64,000 bases of DNA, taken from positions 1 through 64,000 of the forward strand of contig JAPLHB010000054.1 in NCBI GenBank assembly GCA_026389845.1. The letters run 5' to 3'. Positions 23,948 to 33,277 of the stretch are shown in pieces (the stretch's first letter is position 1; each line of letters opens with the position of its first letter). The translations under genes and the position numbers were made by a program. The DNA comes from Chloroflexota bacterium. GTDB lineage: Bacteria; Chloroflexota; Anaerolineae; CG2-30-64-16. The notes under the pieces were generated by a model, which was given only the letters and a program-made list of their open reading frames with translations, was not told the origin of the DNA and ran no database searches.

Positions 23948-26900
23948 ATGAAGACCCGACATCTCGCGTTCTTGTTGCCCCTCGTTGGCCTGGCCCTGTG
24001 GCTCACGCTGGCCGCTGCGGCCGCCCAGAACTCCACCCTGTCTGTTACCCCCTCTCCTGATGGCGGTCCTTCGACTGCCCCTTCGACTCCGCTGCCGCTT
24101 CGCTCAGGGTCCGCTCAGGATGCCGTCGTCAGAAGAGAGGACGAGGGGGAGAGTTCGCCCCACATCCCCTACGACCCCTTCGCCCGCCACGACACCCTGC
24201 CCCCATACCCCTACAACACGCTGCCACTCGCGGGCGACCGGCCGGGCGCGACGCTGGTCAAGCCGGCCGGCGTGGACCTGGATGTAACCTATATCAGCCG
24301 CGCGCCGATGTACAACGCGTACCAGGTGCAGTACACGGAAGACCTCAAACCCTATCTGCAGCCGGGGACCGAGGATGACCAGCGTTGGCCGGCGCCGGGC
24401 GAGGTCGTCACCTTCACGGCGCACTTTGCCAACAAGGGCACGGCCGCCAGCGGCGGCTTCGCGTTCAAGTGGTTCGTGGACGAGACCGAGGTCGCGTCGG
24501 GGCTGCACGGCAGCCTGGGGCCGGGCGAAGCGGGCATGGAGACCTACCGGTGGGCGTGGGCGCACGGGCTGGACGGCGAGCGCCTCCTGGGCAGCCACGT
24601 GATCCGCTTCACCGTTGACCCCGCGAATACTATCGCGGAAACCTATGAATCGAACAACAGCCTGGCCGACCGCACCGACGCCCTGGCCCTGACCCTGGCC
24701 GTCAGCCCGGAGCTTTACGCCGCGCTGGAGACCCCCGTGGATCCGCAATACCCCTTCTCGGCCGAGGACTGGCTGCAAAAGCAGATCGCGGCGATGAACG
24801 CGGCCTTCGCCCGGTCGGTCTACCCCCCGACCCCGGACGGGACGGTCGAGCGGGTGCGGCTGAATCGGATCGTGGTCGCCGCCTCTCCGCCGCCTGCCGA
24901 CCCGACTGGCGACGGCGGCTTCTTTATGTCGGCCGACGACCGTCAGGGCAACCCCTACTACGACCCGGCCACCGACGTGAGCGGCGCGCTGATCCACGAG
25001 TTGAGCCACCAGCTCGGCGTCATTGACCTCTACAACCTGGGCTTCGAGCTGGGCACACCCGAAGTGGTGGATCAACGCGGCTGGCCCGTTCAGATGGAGA
25101 CCGGCCTGCCGCCGACGGGGCTGATGCTGAACCCGGGCATCCGGCCGCCGATCTACGAGGAGCACAGCGTACATGGTCTCAACGCCAACAAGGGCTACCG
25201 GCGGGGCTACTACGGCGAATACTTGTTCGACGTGCCGCAACAAACCTCGCTGCGCATCCTGGACAACCGCGGCCAGCCCGCGCCCGGCGTCACCGTTCGT
25301 CTCTTCCAGAGTGGCCCTGGCCGGCCCCTGGCCCCGACGACCATTGACAACACGGCCGAAATCACCGGTACGACCGACGCCGATGGCCTGGTGCTGCTGA
25401 CCAACCGTCCGGTCGGCCCGGAGATCACGACCCGTACCGGGCACATTTTGCGCGATAACCCGTTCGGCGTGATTGACATCATCGGCGAGCGGGATGAGTT
25501 CATCCTGGAGCTGACGCGGGGAGCGCACCAGGAGTACGGCTGGCTGGAGATCACGCGGTTCAACCTGGCGGCGTGGGAGGATCGCTGCCAGAATGCCCGT
25601 AGCGGAGCAGGCATCCTGAACGGAGCGGTAGCGGAGTCGAAGGAGCCTGCGGAGCGGTCATATAGCATGGCCGCATCCTTCGACTGCGCCCCGCAAACGA
25701 CGCGGGGCGCCGCTCAGGATGCTTTCGAGGCGACGACAATGGACATCCCCTCCCACATCCTCTTTGCCGCCGCCCCCGCGTCGCCATCCGACCTGATTGG
25801 CCTCGTCGAACAGGGTCAGGTCAAGCTCCTCTGGCCCACCAGCGTTCCGCCCTTCGCAGCCGGCTATAATCTCTACCGCACGGCCAGCCGGCCGACCTTC
25901 GGTTACGAACGGGCTGCCAGCGGGATCAGCGGGACAAGCCAGATCGTGCCGTATGATGACGGCAGCCGGGCGATCGCCTACGCAGTGACGGCCGTGGACG
26001 CGACGGGGCGGGAGAGCGGCTTCAGCCCCTTCTTCAACGCCTTCCGGCTGGTCAATCCGGCCGCGGTCGCGCTGGACGAGCGCGGACAGCGCATCGTGCT
26101 CGACCCGCAGAACGGCTACGCCCTGTTCCTTCAACTGCCCGACGGCCGTTTCTTCGACACCCTGGGCAGCATCCACTACCATCTGGAATTTTCGCGCTTT
26201 CTGGCTCGTGACGCGTTGGGCCGGCTGATCCTCTCCCATCCCGGCGATTGGTACGACGGCCGCCACTCGATCCGCGTGGCCGATGCAGAAGCCAACCCGC
26301 TGTTCGAGTTCGGCGCGCGCGGCTCCGACCCCGGCCAGTTCGAGAATCCCGCGGGGGTGGCCGTTTGGGGTCAGCCGTGCACGGTCGAGGGGCCGCACGA
26401 GGTTGACGCACACACCCTTCTGCTGCTGCACTTCGATGGCACCTACGACGGCGCGCAGGGAGAGCAGGGCGCTCCCAATGGGACGACCTTTACTGATGGC
26501 CGATACGCCCAGGGAGTCCTGGCAGACGGCGGCGACACGCTGACCTACCCCTCGGCCGGCAACATCGGCCGCACCCAGGGTGCGATCGAGTTCTGGCTGC
26601 GCTCCACCTGGGATGGCGGCGACGGCCAGAACTACACCTTCTTCGAGATCGGTGACGACTGGTTCAACCGGCTGCGCATCATGAAAGATGGGGCCAACAA
26701 CCTGCGCTTCATGGTCTGGGACAACGCGACGGAATACGGCGTGGCCTACAACGTCGCCTACTGGCGGGCAGGCGAGTGGCATCACGTCGCGGTCACCTGG
26801 CAGGGGGCGACCCTCACGCTGGCAGTGGACGGGCAGGAGCAGGGACGCAGCGACGCGGCCCGGCCCCCGGATCGGTTGACGGCCTCCCTTTCGATCGGCT

Positions 26901-29677
26901 CGACAGCCTGGAACGACCAGCAGGCCAACGCCGTGATGGACGAGTTCCGCATCAGCGACATTCCGCGGGTGGGCAACAGCGATACGTGCAGCTATCGCAT
27001 CCTCGTGGCGGACAGCAGCAACGGTCGCATCCAGGCGTTCGACGCGATGGGCAATTTCGTCAGCGCCTACGGCAGTCCAGGCAGCGGTCCCGGCCAGTTC
27101 AACGACCCGCAAGGGGTGACCGTGGACGCGGCCGGCCGGGTGATCGTCGCGGACCGCGGCAACAACCGGCTGCAACTGCTCGCCTTCGACGGCGCCGGCT
27201 TCAGCTTCGTCCGCAGCATCACCGGCGGCTTCGCCGGGCCGACCGGCGTCGCGGCCTACGGCGACGGCCGGATCATCGTCGCCGACACCGGTCACAACCT
27301 GGTCAAGGTCCTCGTTCCACATGGCAATGACTACGTGGTGGCCGATATCTCCGCGCCGAACGACGGTCACACCGGCCCCTTCAACGCGCCGGCCGGCGTC
27401 GCGGCCGATCCGGCCGGGCACATCGTCGTGGCCGACACGGGCAACCGCCGAGTGGCAACGATTCGCAACGCGCTGCCGGTAGTCACGCCTACGCCCACGC
27501 CGACCGGCCCCCCTCTCGTCCCGTCGCCTACCCCCACCCCCACGCGCCTTCCTTCGACGCTCACGCCGACTCCCACCGTCACCCACGGCGGTTGCACCGA
27601 GCGGGTGAGCAATGGCGGCTTCGAGAGCGATAGCGCCTGGGACTTCCCAGTCACTGCCAACCGGGCCGGCTACACGGCGGCCCAGGCGCATAGCGGCCAG
27701 CGGTCCGCGCGGTTCGGGCTGACGCCTGGCGTAGACCTGACAGGTCTTCCGAGACCTGTCAGGTCTGAAGCGAATCTCCTGGGCGAGATCGCGCCGGAGA
27801 ACGCCAGCTTCTCCAGCGCCTATCAGACGATCAGCATCCCGGCCAACGCCGATTCCGCGGTGCTGACCTTCTGGTACAAGCCAGGCACGGAAGCAACGGA
27901 AGGGGACTATCAGCGGGTGATGCTGCTCGACCCGAACGGCTACACCTACATTGCCACCTTGCTGAGGGTGTTGGAGCATTCGGGCATCTGGCAGCAGGCT
28001 CACTTCGACCTGACGCCGTACCGCGGCCGGAGCGTGACGCTCTATTTCGAGGTCTACAACGACAACATCAGCGCCGGCCCGCGCACGTGGATGTTCCTCG
28101 ACGACGTGAGCGTCCTGGTCTGCGCCGGCCCGACCCCCACGCCGACTCCCACCGCTCTGCCCGTCACGATTCGGGTCAACACGACCGATGACGAGTTGAA
28201 TAGCGACGGCGACTGCTCGCTGCGAGAGGCGATCCAGGCCGCCAACCTGAATGCGGCCGTAGACGCCTGCCCGGCGGGGCACGGGGATGACACGATTGAG
28301 CTGCCCGCTGGTTACTACCTCCTGCAGCTCCCCGGCGCGGGCGAGGATGCCAACGTCACCGGCGACCTGGACATTCGGAGCAACCTGACCCTGGCTGGTG
28401 CGGGCGCGCGTACTACGACCATTGGCGGCGCCGGCCTCGACCGGGTGCTGCACGTCCATTTTGGCGCGGTGGTTGCCATCCACGACACCGCCGTCACCGG
28501 CGGACGCACCCTCGATGGCGCAGACAGCATTACGGGCGGCGGCTCCGCCGATCCTGGCGCCGGCATCTTCAACGAGGGCACGCTCACCCTGACCGGATGC
28601 GTGGTCGGCGGCAATCGCACCGGCCGCGGCGGCAGCAACACGGAAGATTACTTCAACGGCGGGCCAGGCGGGGATGGCGGGGCGGGGGCCGGCATCTTCA
28701 ACAGCGGCGCGCTGATCCTGGATCGGTGCGTGGTCGGCGACAACCACGGAGGAAACGGTGGCGCCGGCATCAGCAGCGGAAGGGCAGGGTCTGGCGGCGG
28801 CATCTATAACAAGGGCGCGCTGACGGTGCAGGATAGCCTCATCGCTTTCAACGACACGGGAACCGGGGGACGCTGGGTTTCTCCGCCTGGCAGCGGCGGC
28901 GGTTCGGGCGGCGACGGCGGCGGCATCTACAACAGCGGCGTGTTGACGGTGACTCACAGCACGATCAACGGCAACCGCTGCGGGGATGGGGAAGACGCGG
29001 GCGGCTCGCACGGGTTTGCGGGCGGGGGCGGCGCTGGCGCCGGCATCTTCAACGAGGGCCGGTTGTACCTCAGCAACAGCACGATCAGCGGCAATCATGG
29101 CGGGAACGGGGGCGCTGCGCTGTGGGGCGGCGAGGGCGGGGATGGCGGCGGCGTCTACAACAAAGGCGTGGCCCTGTTGGAGCACAGCACGATCAGCACC
29201 AACACCACGGGCGCAAGCGGCGTCGCTGAAAGCCCCGGAGGGGATGGCGGTGGGATCATCAACCTGGGCACGGCCACGATCAAAGGCTTGCTGTTGGCCG
29301 GCAACTCGACGGCTCACCTCGGCCCTGACTGCCATAACACGCTCGACTCGCTGGGCTACAATCTGATCCAGGACGCCGACAACTGCACCCTGCGGGGGGA
29401 CTTGTCCGGTAATATCATCGGCCAGAATCCACACCTGGCGCCTCTGGCCGACAACGGCGGGCCTTTGATAGGCTCTGTACAACAAGTGAGTTTGACGCAC
29501 GCCCTGACAGCCGGCAGCCCGGCCGTGGACGCCGGCATCTGCACGCAGATAGACGGCGCGACCCTCACGACCGACCAGCGCGGGGTACGCCGTCCCCAGA
29601 GTCAAGCGTGCGACATCGGCGCGTTCGAACGGGGGGCATCGGCGCATTATCTACCGCTGGTGCCTGGTATTCCGTGA
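23948..29677 (+). CDS. Very large secreted multidomain protein (CARDB, zincin-like, NHL, LamG, CSLREA beta-helix)
   Basis: 1909 residues; start ATG 23948 behind GGAGG. A signal peptide (LLPLVGLALWLTLAAAAAQ) comes first. Then a CARDB-like adhesion domain (about 153-237); a zinc-protease-like motif HELSHQLGVID (His350, Glu351, His354, Asp360); NHL-type beta-propeller repeats (about 710-800 and 1018-1175); a LamG/ConA-like domain between them (about 822-1010); a Pro/Thr linker; a carbohydrate-binding-like domain (about 1216-1394); another linker; and a CSLREA-headed, Gly-rich beta-helix (about 1405-1880). The C-terminus ends HYLPLVPGIP, like the YLPL tails of many Chloroflexota secreted proteins. 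Palindromic repeats are read in frame near 24065-24135, 25615-25735 and 27738-27770. Probably a surface or released protein; activity unknown. Confidence 0.85.
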   Translation: MKTRHLAFLLPLVGLALWLTLAAAAAQNSTLSVTPSPDGGPSTAPSTPLPLRSGSAQDAVVRREDEGESSPHIPYDPFARHDTLPPYPYNTLPLAGDRPGATLVKPAGVDLDVTYISRAPMYNAYQVQYTEDLKPYLQPGTEDDQRWPAPGEVVTFTAHFANKGTAASGGFAFKWFVDETEVASGLHGSLGPGEAGMETYRWAWAHGLDGERLLGSHVIRFTVDPANTIAETYESNNSLADRTDALALTLAVSPELYAALETPVDPQYPFSAEDWLQKQIAAMNAAFARSVYPPTPDGTVERVRLNRIVVAASPPPADPTGDGGFFMSADDRQGNPYYDPATDVSGALIHELSHQLGVIDLYNLGFELGTPEVVDQRGWPVQMETGLPPTGLMLNPGIRPPIYEEHSVHGLNANKGYRRGYYGEYLFDVPQQTSLRILDNRGQPAPGVTVRLFQSGPGRPLAPTTIDNTAEITGTTDADGLVLLTNRPVGPEITTRTGHILRDNPFGVIDIIGERDEFILELTRGAHQEYGWLEITRFNLAAWEDRCQNARSGAGILNGAVAESKEPAERSYSMAASFDCAPQTTRGAAQDAFEATTMDIPSHILFAAAPASPSDLIGLVEQGQVKLLWPTSVPPFAAGYNLYRTASRPTFGYERAASGISGTSQIVPYDDGSRAIAYAVTAVDATGRESGFSPFFNAFRLVNPAAVALDERGQRIVLDPQNGYALFLQLPDGRFFDTLGSIHYHLEFSRFLARDALGRLILSHPGDWYDGRHSIRVADAEANPLFEFGARGSDPGQFENPAGVAVWGQPCTVEGPHEVDAHTLLLLHFDGTYDGAQGEQGAPNGTTFTDGRYAQGVLADGGDTLTYPSAGNIGRTQGAIEFWLRSTWDGGDGQNYTFFEIGDDWFNRLRIMKDGANNLRFMVWDNATEYGVAYNVAYWRAGEWHHVAVTWQGATLTLAVDGQEQGRSDAARPPDRLTASLSIGSTAWNDQQANAVMDEFRISDIPRVGNSDTCSYRILVADSSNGRIQAFDAMGNFVSAYGSPGSGPGQFNDPQGVTVDAAGRVIVADRGNNRLQLLAFDGAGFSFVRSITGGFAGPTGVAAYGDGRIIVADTGHNLVKVLVPHGNDYVVADISAPNDGHTGPFNAPAGVAADPAGHIVVADTGNRRVATIRNALPVVTPTPTPTGPPLVPSPTPTPTRLPSTLTPTPTVTHGGCTERVSNGGFESDSAWDFPVTANRAGYTAAQAHSGQRSARFGLTPGVDLTGLPRPVRSEANLLGEIAPENASFSSAYQTISIPANADSAVLTFWYKPGTEATEGDYQRVMLLDPNGYTYIATLLRVLEHSGIWQQAHFDLTPYRGRSVTLYFEVYNDNISAGPRTWMFLDDVSVLVCAGPTPTPTPTALPVTIRVNTTDDELNSDGDCSLREAIQAANLNAAVDACPAGHGDDTIELPAGYYLLQLPGAGEDANVTGDLDIRSNLTLAGAGARTTTIGGAGLDRVLHVHFGAVVAIHDTAVTGGRTLDGADSITGGGSADPGAGIFNEGTLTLTGCVVGGNRTGRGGSNTEDYFNGGPGGDGGAGAGIFNSGALILDRCVVGDNHGGNGGAGISSGRAGSGGGIYNKGALTVQDSLIAFNDTGTGGRWVSPPGSGGGSGGDGGGIYNSGVLTVTHSTINGNRCGDGEDAGGSHGFAGGGGAGAGIFNEGRLYLSNSTISGNHGGNGGAALWGGEGGDGGGVYNKGVALLEHSTISTNTTGASGVAESPGGDGGGIINLGTATIKGLLLAGNSTAHLGPDCHNTLDSLGYNLIQDADNCTLRGDLSGNIIGQNPHLAPLADNGGPLIGSVQQVSLTHALTAGSPAVDAGICTQIDGATLTTDQRGVRRPQSQACDIGAFERGASAHYLPLVPGIP

Positions 29678-29689
29678 TGATCGCGAAGC

Positions 29690-29719
29690 TTGGCTTATCA
29701 AGCGGTCAAGTGGTACAAT
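29690..29719 (+). promoter_or_regulatory. Promoter of the AAA/CpaF operon
   Basis: TTGGCT (29690-29695), 18 bases, TACAAT (29714-29719), then a leader of about 37 bases containing GGAGG. The same -35 and spacing occur in the aspS promoter. Confidence 0.55.
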
Positions 29720-29762
29720 GGCGAACAAACAAGCGGATTCAATGTGGAGGCGCAAATAACGG

Positions 29763-31067
29763 ATGATCCCAACCGACCGTCAACAGATTCTCCGGCGCCC
29801 GCTCACCCTTGCGGAGACCGGATTGACCCTGGGTGCGTTGAGCGAGCTGGCCATCAAGCTGATCCACAGCGCCGGCGAGATCGGCGCCAGCGAGGTCAGT
29901 CACGAGCTGCGGCTGCCGTTCGCCGGCATCGTCCAGCGCGTACTCGAATTACTCGATCGCGAAGAACTGGTCAACATCGTCGGATCGGGAGGGTTTGGCA
30001 CGCAGGCCTACCGGTATACGATCAGCCAGAAGGGGATTGATCGGGCGCACCAGGCGCTCGAACGCAGCCAATACATCGGCCCGGCCCCGGTACCCCTGGA
30101 GCGCTACAACGCGATGATGCGCGGTCAGGCCGTCGGCGAGGTCGTACTCGATGAAGCCGCGGTCGAGGCGGCCTTCCAGGGGTTGGTGGTCAACCGGGCT
30201 ATGTTCGACAAGATCGGGCCTGCGCTGAATTCGGGCAAATCGGTCTTCCTCTACGGCCCGCCCGGCAACGGCAAGACGACTATCGCCACCCGGATGGCGA
30301 AGCTGCTGGCCCGCGATCCGATCTACATCCCCTACGCCGTCTCAGTGGACGATTACATCATCAAGGTCTACGATGACTTCAACCACAAGCGGGCCGGCGG
30401 GGAGCCAGTTGCGGGGCCGGCCGCGTGGGCCTTCGATGCCGCTGCCGACACACTGGACGAGCGTTGGGTGCTGATCGAGCGGCCAATGGTGATGGTGGGC
30501 GGAGAGTTGACGTTGGCAAGCCTGGATCTGATCTGGGATCCGACCGCCAAATACTACGAGGCGCCGTTCCAGATGAAAGCTAACGGCGGGATGTTCCTGA
30601 TTGATGACTTCGGCCGGCAACAGGTGGATCCGCAGGACCTGTTGAACCGGTGGATCGTGCCCCTGGAAACGCGCATTGATTTCCTCAGCATGCACACCGG
30701 CAAGAAGATCGAGATTCCGTTCGAGCAACTGGTGGTCTTTGCCACCAATCTGGACCCGACCAAGCTGGTAGATGAGGCATTCCTGCGCCGGATTCGTCAC
30801 AAGGTCAAGGTGGATAACCCGACGGCCGACGAGTTCCAGCAGATCTTCCAGATGATGTGCAAGGTGCGCGGGGTCGAGTACGTGCCGGAGGGCTTCGCAC
30901 ACATGGTCGCCGCCTGGTACACTCAGGCCGGCCGCGCGTTCAAGAACTCGCATCCACGGGACATTCTGGATCAGTTGCTGGACGTCGCCAAATACAAACG
31001 TTCCCGCCCGGTGGCCTCAGCGGAGATGCTCGACCGGGCCTGCTCGGCCTACTTTGCCGATCTGTAG
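29763..31067 (+). CDS. AAA+ ATPase with N-terminal winged-helix-like domain, partner of CpaF-type ATPase
   Basis: 434 residues; ATG 29763 with GGAGG upstream. Residues about 30-95 look like a winged helix (HELRLPFAGIVQRVLELLDREELV). The AAA+ core has Walker A GPPGNGKTT (Lys171), Walker B MFLIDDFGRQ, a sensor-1-like FATNLDPTKLVD and an arginine finger region FLRRIRHKV. No close named function comes to mind; similar proteins sit next to Tad/Flp-type secretion ATPases. Its stop TAG is part of the TAGGAGG ribosome site of the receiver-CpaF gene, so the two are made together. Confidence 0.75.
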   Translation: MIPTDRQQILRRPLTLAETGLTLGALSELAIKLIHSAGEIGASEVSHELRLPFAGIVQRVLELLDREELVNIVGSGGFGTQAYRYTISQKGIDRAHQALERSQYIGPAPVPLERYNAMMRGQAVGEVVLDEAAVEAAFQGLVVNRAMFDKIGPALNSGKSVFLYGPPGNGKTTIATRMAKLLARDPIYIPYAVSVDDYIIKVYDDFNHKRAGGEPVAGPAAWAFDAAADTLDERWVLIERPMVMVGGELTLASLDLIWDPTAKYYEAPFQMKANGGMFLIDDFGRQQVDPQDLLNRWIVPLETRIDFLSMHTGKKIEIPFEQLVVFATNLDPTKLVDEAFLRRIRHKVKVDNPTADEFQQIFQMMCKVRGVEYVPEGFAHMVAAWYTQAGRAFKNSHPRDILDQLLDVAKYKRSRPVASAEMLDRACSAYFADL

Positions 31068-31075
31068 GAGGCATC

Positions 31076-32968
31076 ATGCTCGCAACACAGGAGCCTCGGC
31101 CCGATCAGGTCAAAATTCTGATCGTGGATGATAACCCAACACTCATCGAAGGGTTGGAAGGGTGTCTTGAACCGACAGGATACCAGCTCATTTCGGCCAC
31201 AAGCGGCCTGGAGGCGCTTGCCAAGGTCGCGTCCGAGCAGCCCAGCGTGGTGCTGCTGGATGTGATGATGCCCGGCATGGACGGCTTCGAGGTCTGCCGG
31301 CGGATCAGGGCGAACCCCGCCACCTTTTTTTTGCCGGTTGTCCTGGTCACAGCCCTGAGCGACGTGGAGCATCGGGTGAAGGGGGCAGAGGCGGGCGCCG
31401 ACGACTTTCTCACAAAGCCGGTGGACCCGCAGGAATTGCTCACCCGCGTCAAGTCGCTGGTACGGGTCAAATTCCTGCACGATGCCCTGGAGGTCAGTAA
31501 TCAGCGGCTTCGGGAGACGTTGGAGGAGCGCACCCAGCAACTTGAGCAGGCGACGCGGGAGCTGCAAAAGCTGCTGGCGGAGAAGGCGCACTTCACGACC
31601 GACTTGGTGCCTGTCGCGCCGTCTCGCCCTGCGAGCACGGAGGCCGCGGCCGAGCCGCCGGGGGGGCCGACAGACCGGAAGGCGCTGGCCGAATTCCGCC
31701 AACGCCTGGTCAGCCGCCTGGCGGGCAGCCTGGAGGGTCGCACCGACCTTTCCAAGACGCCGGAGATGGTCTCCGTGCTCGGCCAACGCCTGGCCGCCAT
31801 CTACGAGGCCGCGGGCCTGCGCCTGCCCGATGAGGCGCGCCAGCAGTTGTTCCGCGAGATTGTGGACGAGGTGTTGGGGTTTGGTCCCATCGAGCCTTTG
31901 CTGGCCGATCCAACCGTCACCGAAGTCATGGTCAACGGCCCCCGGCTGATCTACGCCGAGCGCAAGGGGCATCTATCAGAAACCGAAATCACGTTCGACG
32001 ACGACGACCACGTCATGCGCATCATCGAGCGCATCGTTCGCCCCCTGGGCCGCCGCGTGGATCGCAAATCGCCCATGGTGGATGCCCGCCTGCCCGACGG
32101 CTCGCGGGTCAACGCGATCATCCCGCCCTGCGCCATTGACGGCCCCACCGTCACCATCCGCAAATTCTCCAAGGACAAGCTGACCATTGACGACCTGATC
32201 AAATTCGGCTCGCTCACGCCGCAGATGGCCGAGTTTCTCAAGGTCTGTGTCCGCACCCGCCTGAACATCGTCGTCTCCGGCGGCACCGGGTCCGGCAAGA
32301 CGACGCTGCTGAACGTTCTTTCCTCGTTCATTCCCGAGGACGAGCGCATTGTCACCATCGAGGACTCGGCCGAGTTGCAACTCCACCAGAAGCACGTCGT
32401 CCGGCTGGAGACCAAGACGCCCGACCTCGACGGCACCGGGGAGGTCTCGATCCGCGGGCTGGTGCGGAACTCGCTGCGTATGCGGCCCGACCGGATCGTG
32501 GTCGGCGAGGTGCGCGGCGGCGAGGCACTGGACATGCTGCAAGCGATGAACACCGGCCACGACGGAAGCCTGACGACCGTCCACGCCAACACGCCCCGCG
32601 ACACGGTGGCCCGGCTGGAAACACTGGTACTGATGGCCGGGATGGATCTGCCGCTCAAGGTCGTGCGTGCCCAGATCAGCTCGGCGATCAATCTGATTGT
32701 GCAACAGGCCCGGCTGCGAGACGGTTCACGCAAGGTGACGAACATCACCGAGGTGCAGGGGATGGAAGGCGACATCATCGTACTCGGCGATATCTTCGCC
32801 TTCAAGGAAACGGGGATGAAAGATGGCAAGGTCATGGGCAACCTGGAGCCGACCGGCATCCGGCCCAAGTTCAGCGAACGGGCGGAAGCCGCGGGCCAGT
32901 CTCTGCCGGCCGAGCTTTTCTCTACCCCGCGCAACCAGCCGCCGCCAGAGAAACGGGGTTGGCGATGA
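31076..32968 (+). CDS. Response-regulator receiver fused to CpaF/TadA-type secretion ATPase
   Basis: 630 residues from ATG 31076 (GGAGG upstream). Residues about 12-128 are a receiver domain: VDDN, phospho-acceptor Asp62 in LLDVMMPG, and Lys in FLTKPVDP. A coiled-coil linker (about 130-180, LEERTQQLEQATRELQKLLAEK) leads into a complete CpaF ATPase with FGPIEPLLADPTVTEVMVNG, Walker A GGTGSGKTT (Lys408), the Asp box and Walker B (RMRPDRIVVGEVRGGEA) and the His box GSLTTVHANTP. CpaF proteins drive Flp/Tad pilus assembly; CpaF with its own receiver is unusual, because in Tad systems the receiver is normally on CpaE. No tadB, tadC, pilin or prepilin peptidase follows. Confidence 0.9.
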   Translation: MLATQEPRPDQVKILIVDDNPTLIEGLEGCLEPTGYQLISATSGLEALAKVASEQPSVVLLDVMMPGMDGFEVCRRIRANPATFFLPVVLVTALSDVEHRVKGAEAGADDFLTKPVDPQELLTRVKSLVRVKFLHDALEVSNQRLRETLEERTQQLEQATRELQKLLAEKAHFTTDLVPVAPSRPASTEAAAEPPGGPTDRKALAEFRQRLVSRLAGSLEGRTDLSKTPEMVSVLGQRLAAIYEAAGLRLPDEARQQLFREIVDEVLGFGPIEPLLADPTVTEVMVNGPRLIYAERKGHLSETEITFDDDDHVMRIIERIVRPLGRRVDRKSPMVDARLPDGSRVNAIIPPCAIDGPTVTIRKFSKDKLTIDDLIKFGSLTPQMAEFLKVCVRTRLNIVVSGGTGSGKTTLLNVLSSFIPEDERIVTIEDSAELQLHQKHVVRLETKTPDLDGTGEVSIRGLVRNSLRMRPDRIVVGEVRGGEALDMLQAMNTGHDGSLTTVHANTPRDTVARLETLVLMAGMDLPLKVVRAQISSAINLIVQQARLRDGSRKVTNITEVQGMEGDIIVLGDIFAFKETGMKDGKVMGNLEPTGIRPKFSERAEAAGQSLPAELFSTPRNQPPPEKRGWR

Positions 32969-32997
32969 TGCATTGCGAAAACGGATTCTTGTCCTGA

Positions 32998-33240
32998 AAA
33001 TAGCCGCAACTGCCACCCCTTCGCTGCACTCAGGGCAAGCTCGGCGCGGGTTGGTCCCGTGAAGTGCGTTGCGGCGCGAATCCAGCGAAGGGTCTCTTAC
33101 GCCGCGAGAACCTGTTCCTTCACTGTGTTCAGAGCCTGCCCTGAGTGCAACGAAGGGACAAGCTCTGAGTGAAACGAACGGATGCTTCGCTGGATTCTCG
33201 CCGCTGCGAACTGTGATTCGTTAACCCGCTCAGCATGACA
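32998..33240. repeat. Dispersed element with inverted ends, copy 5
   Basis: It contains GAATCCAGCGAAGGGTCTC, GGATGCTTCGCTGGATTCTCG and GTTAACCCGCTCAGCATGACA as in the other copies, plus extra CTTCACTGTGTTCAG and CTGAGTG(C/A)AACGAA blocks. It fills most of the 309 bases between the CpaF fusion gene and the HAD gene. A 24-base string shared with 19847-19870 follows directly. Confidence 0.75.
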
Positions 33241-33277
33241 TTTTAACAGCACACCTTGTGACCATGCCGAGTATATC

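Noticed and set aside
25658..29647. A 1329-codon open frame on the minus strand opposite the large secreted protein
   Set aside because: It has no domain signature, and its composition (Arg/Gly/Ala/Val-rich) is that of a GC-rich shadow. The plus-strand frame has a signal peptide, a ribosome site and recognisable domains.
30857..31075. N-terminal extension of the receiver-CpaF gene overlapping the AAA gene
   Set aside because: The added residues are a shifted reading of the AAA gene; ATG 31076 has GGAGG and begins directly before the receiver domain.
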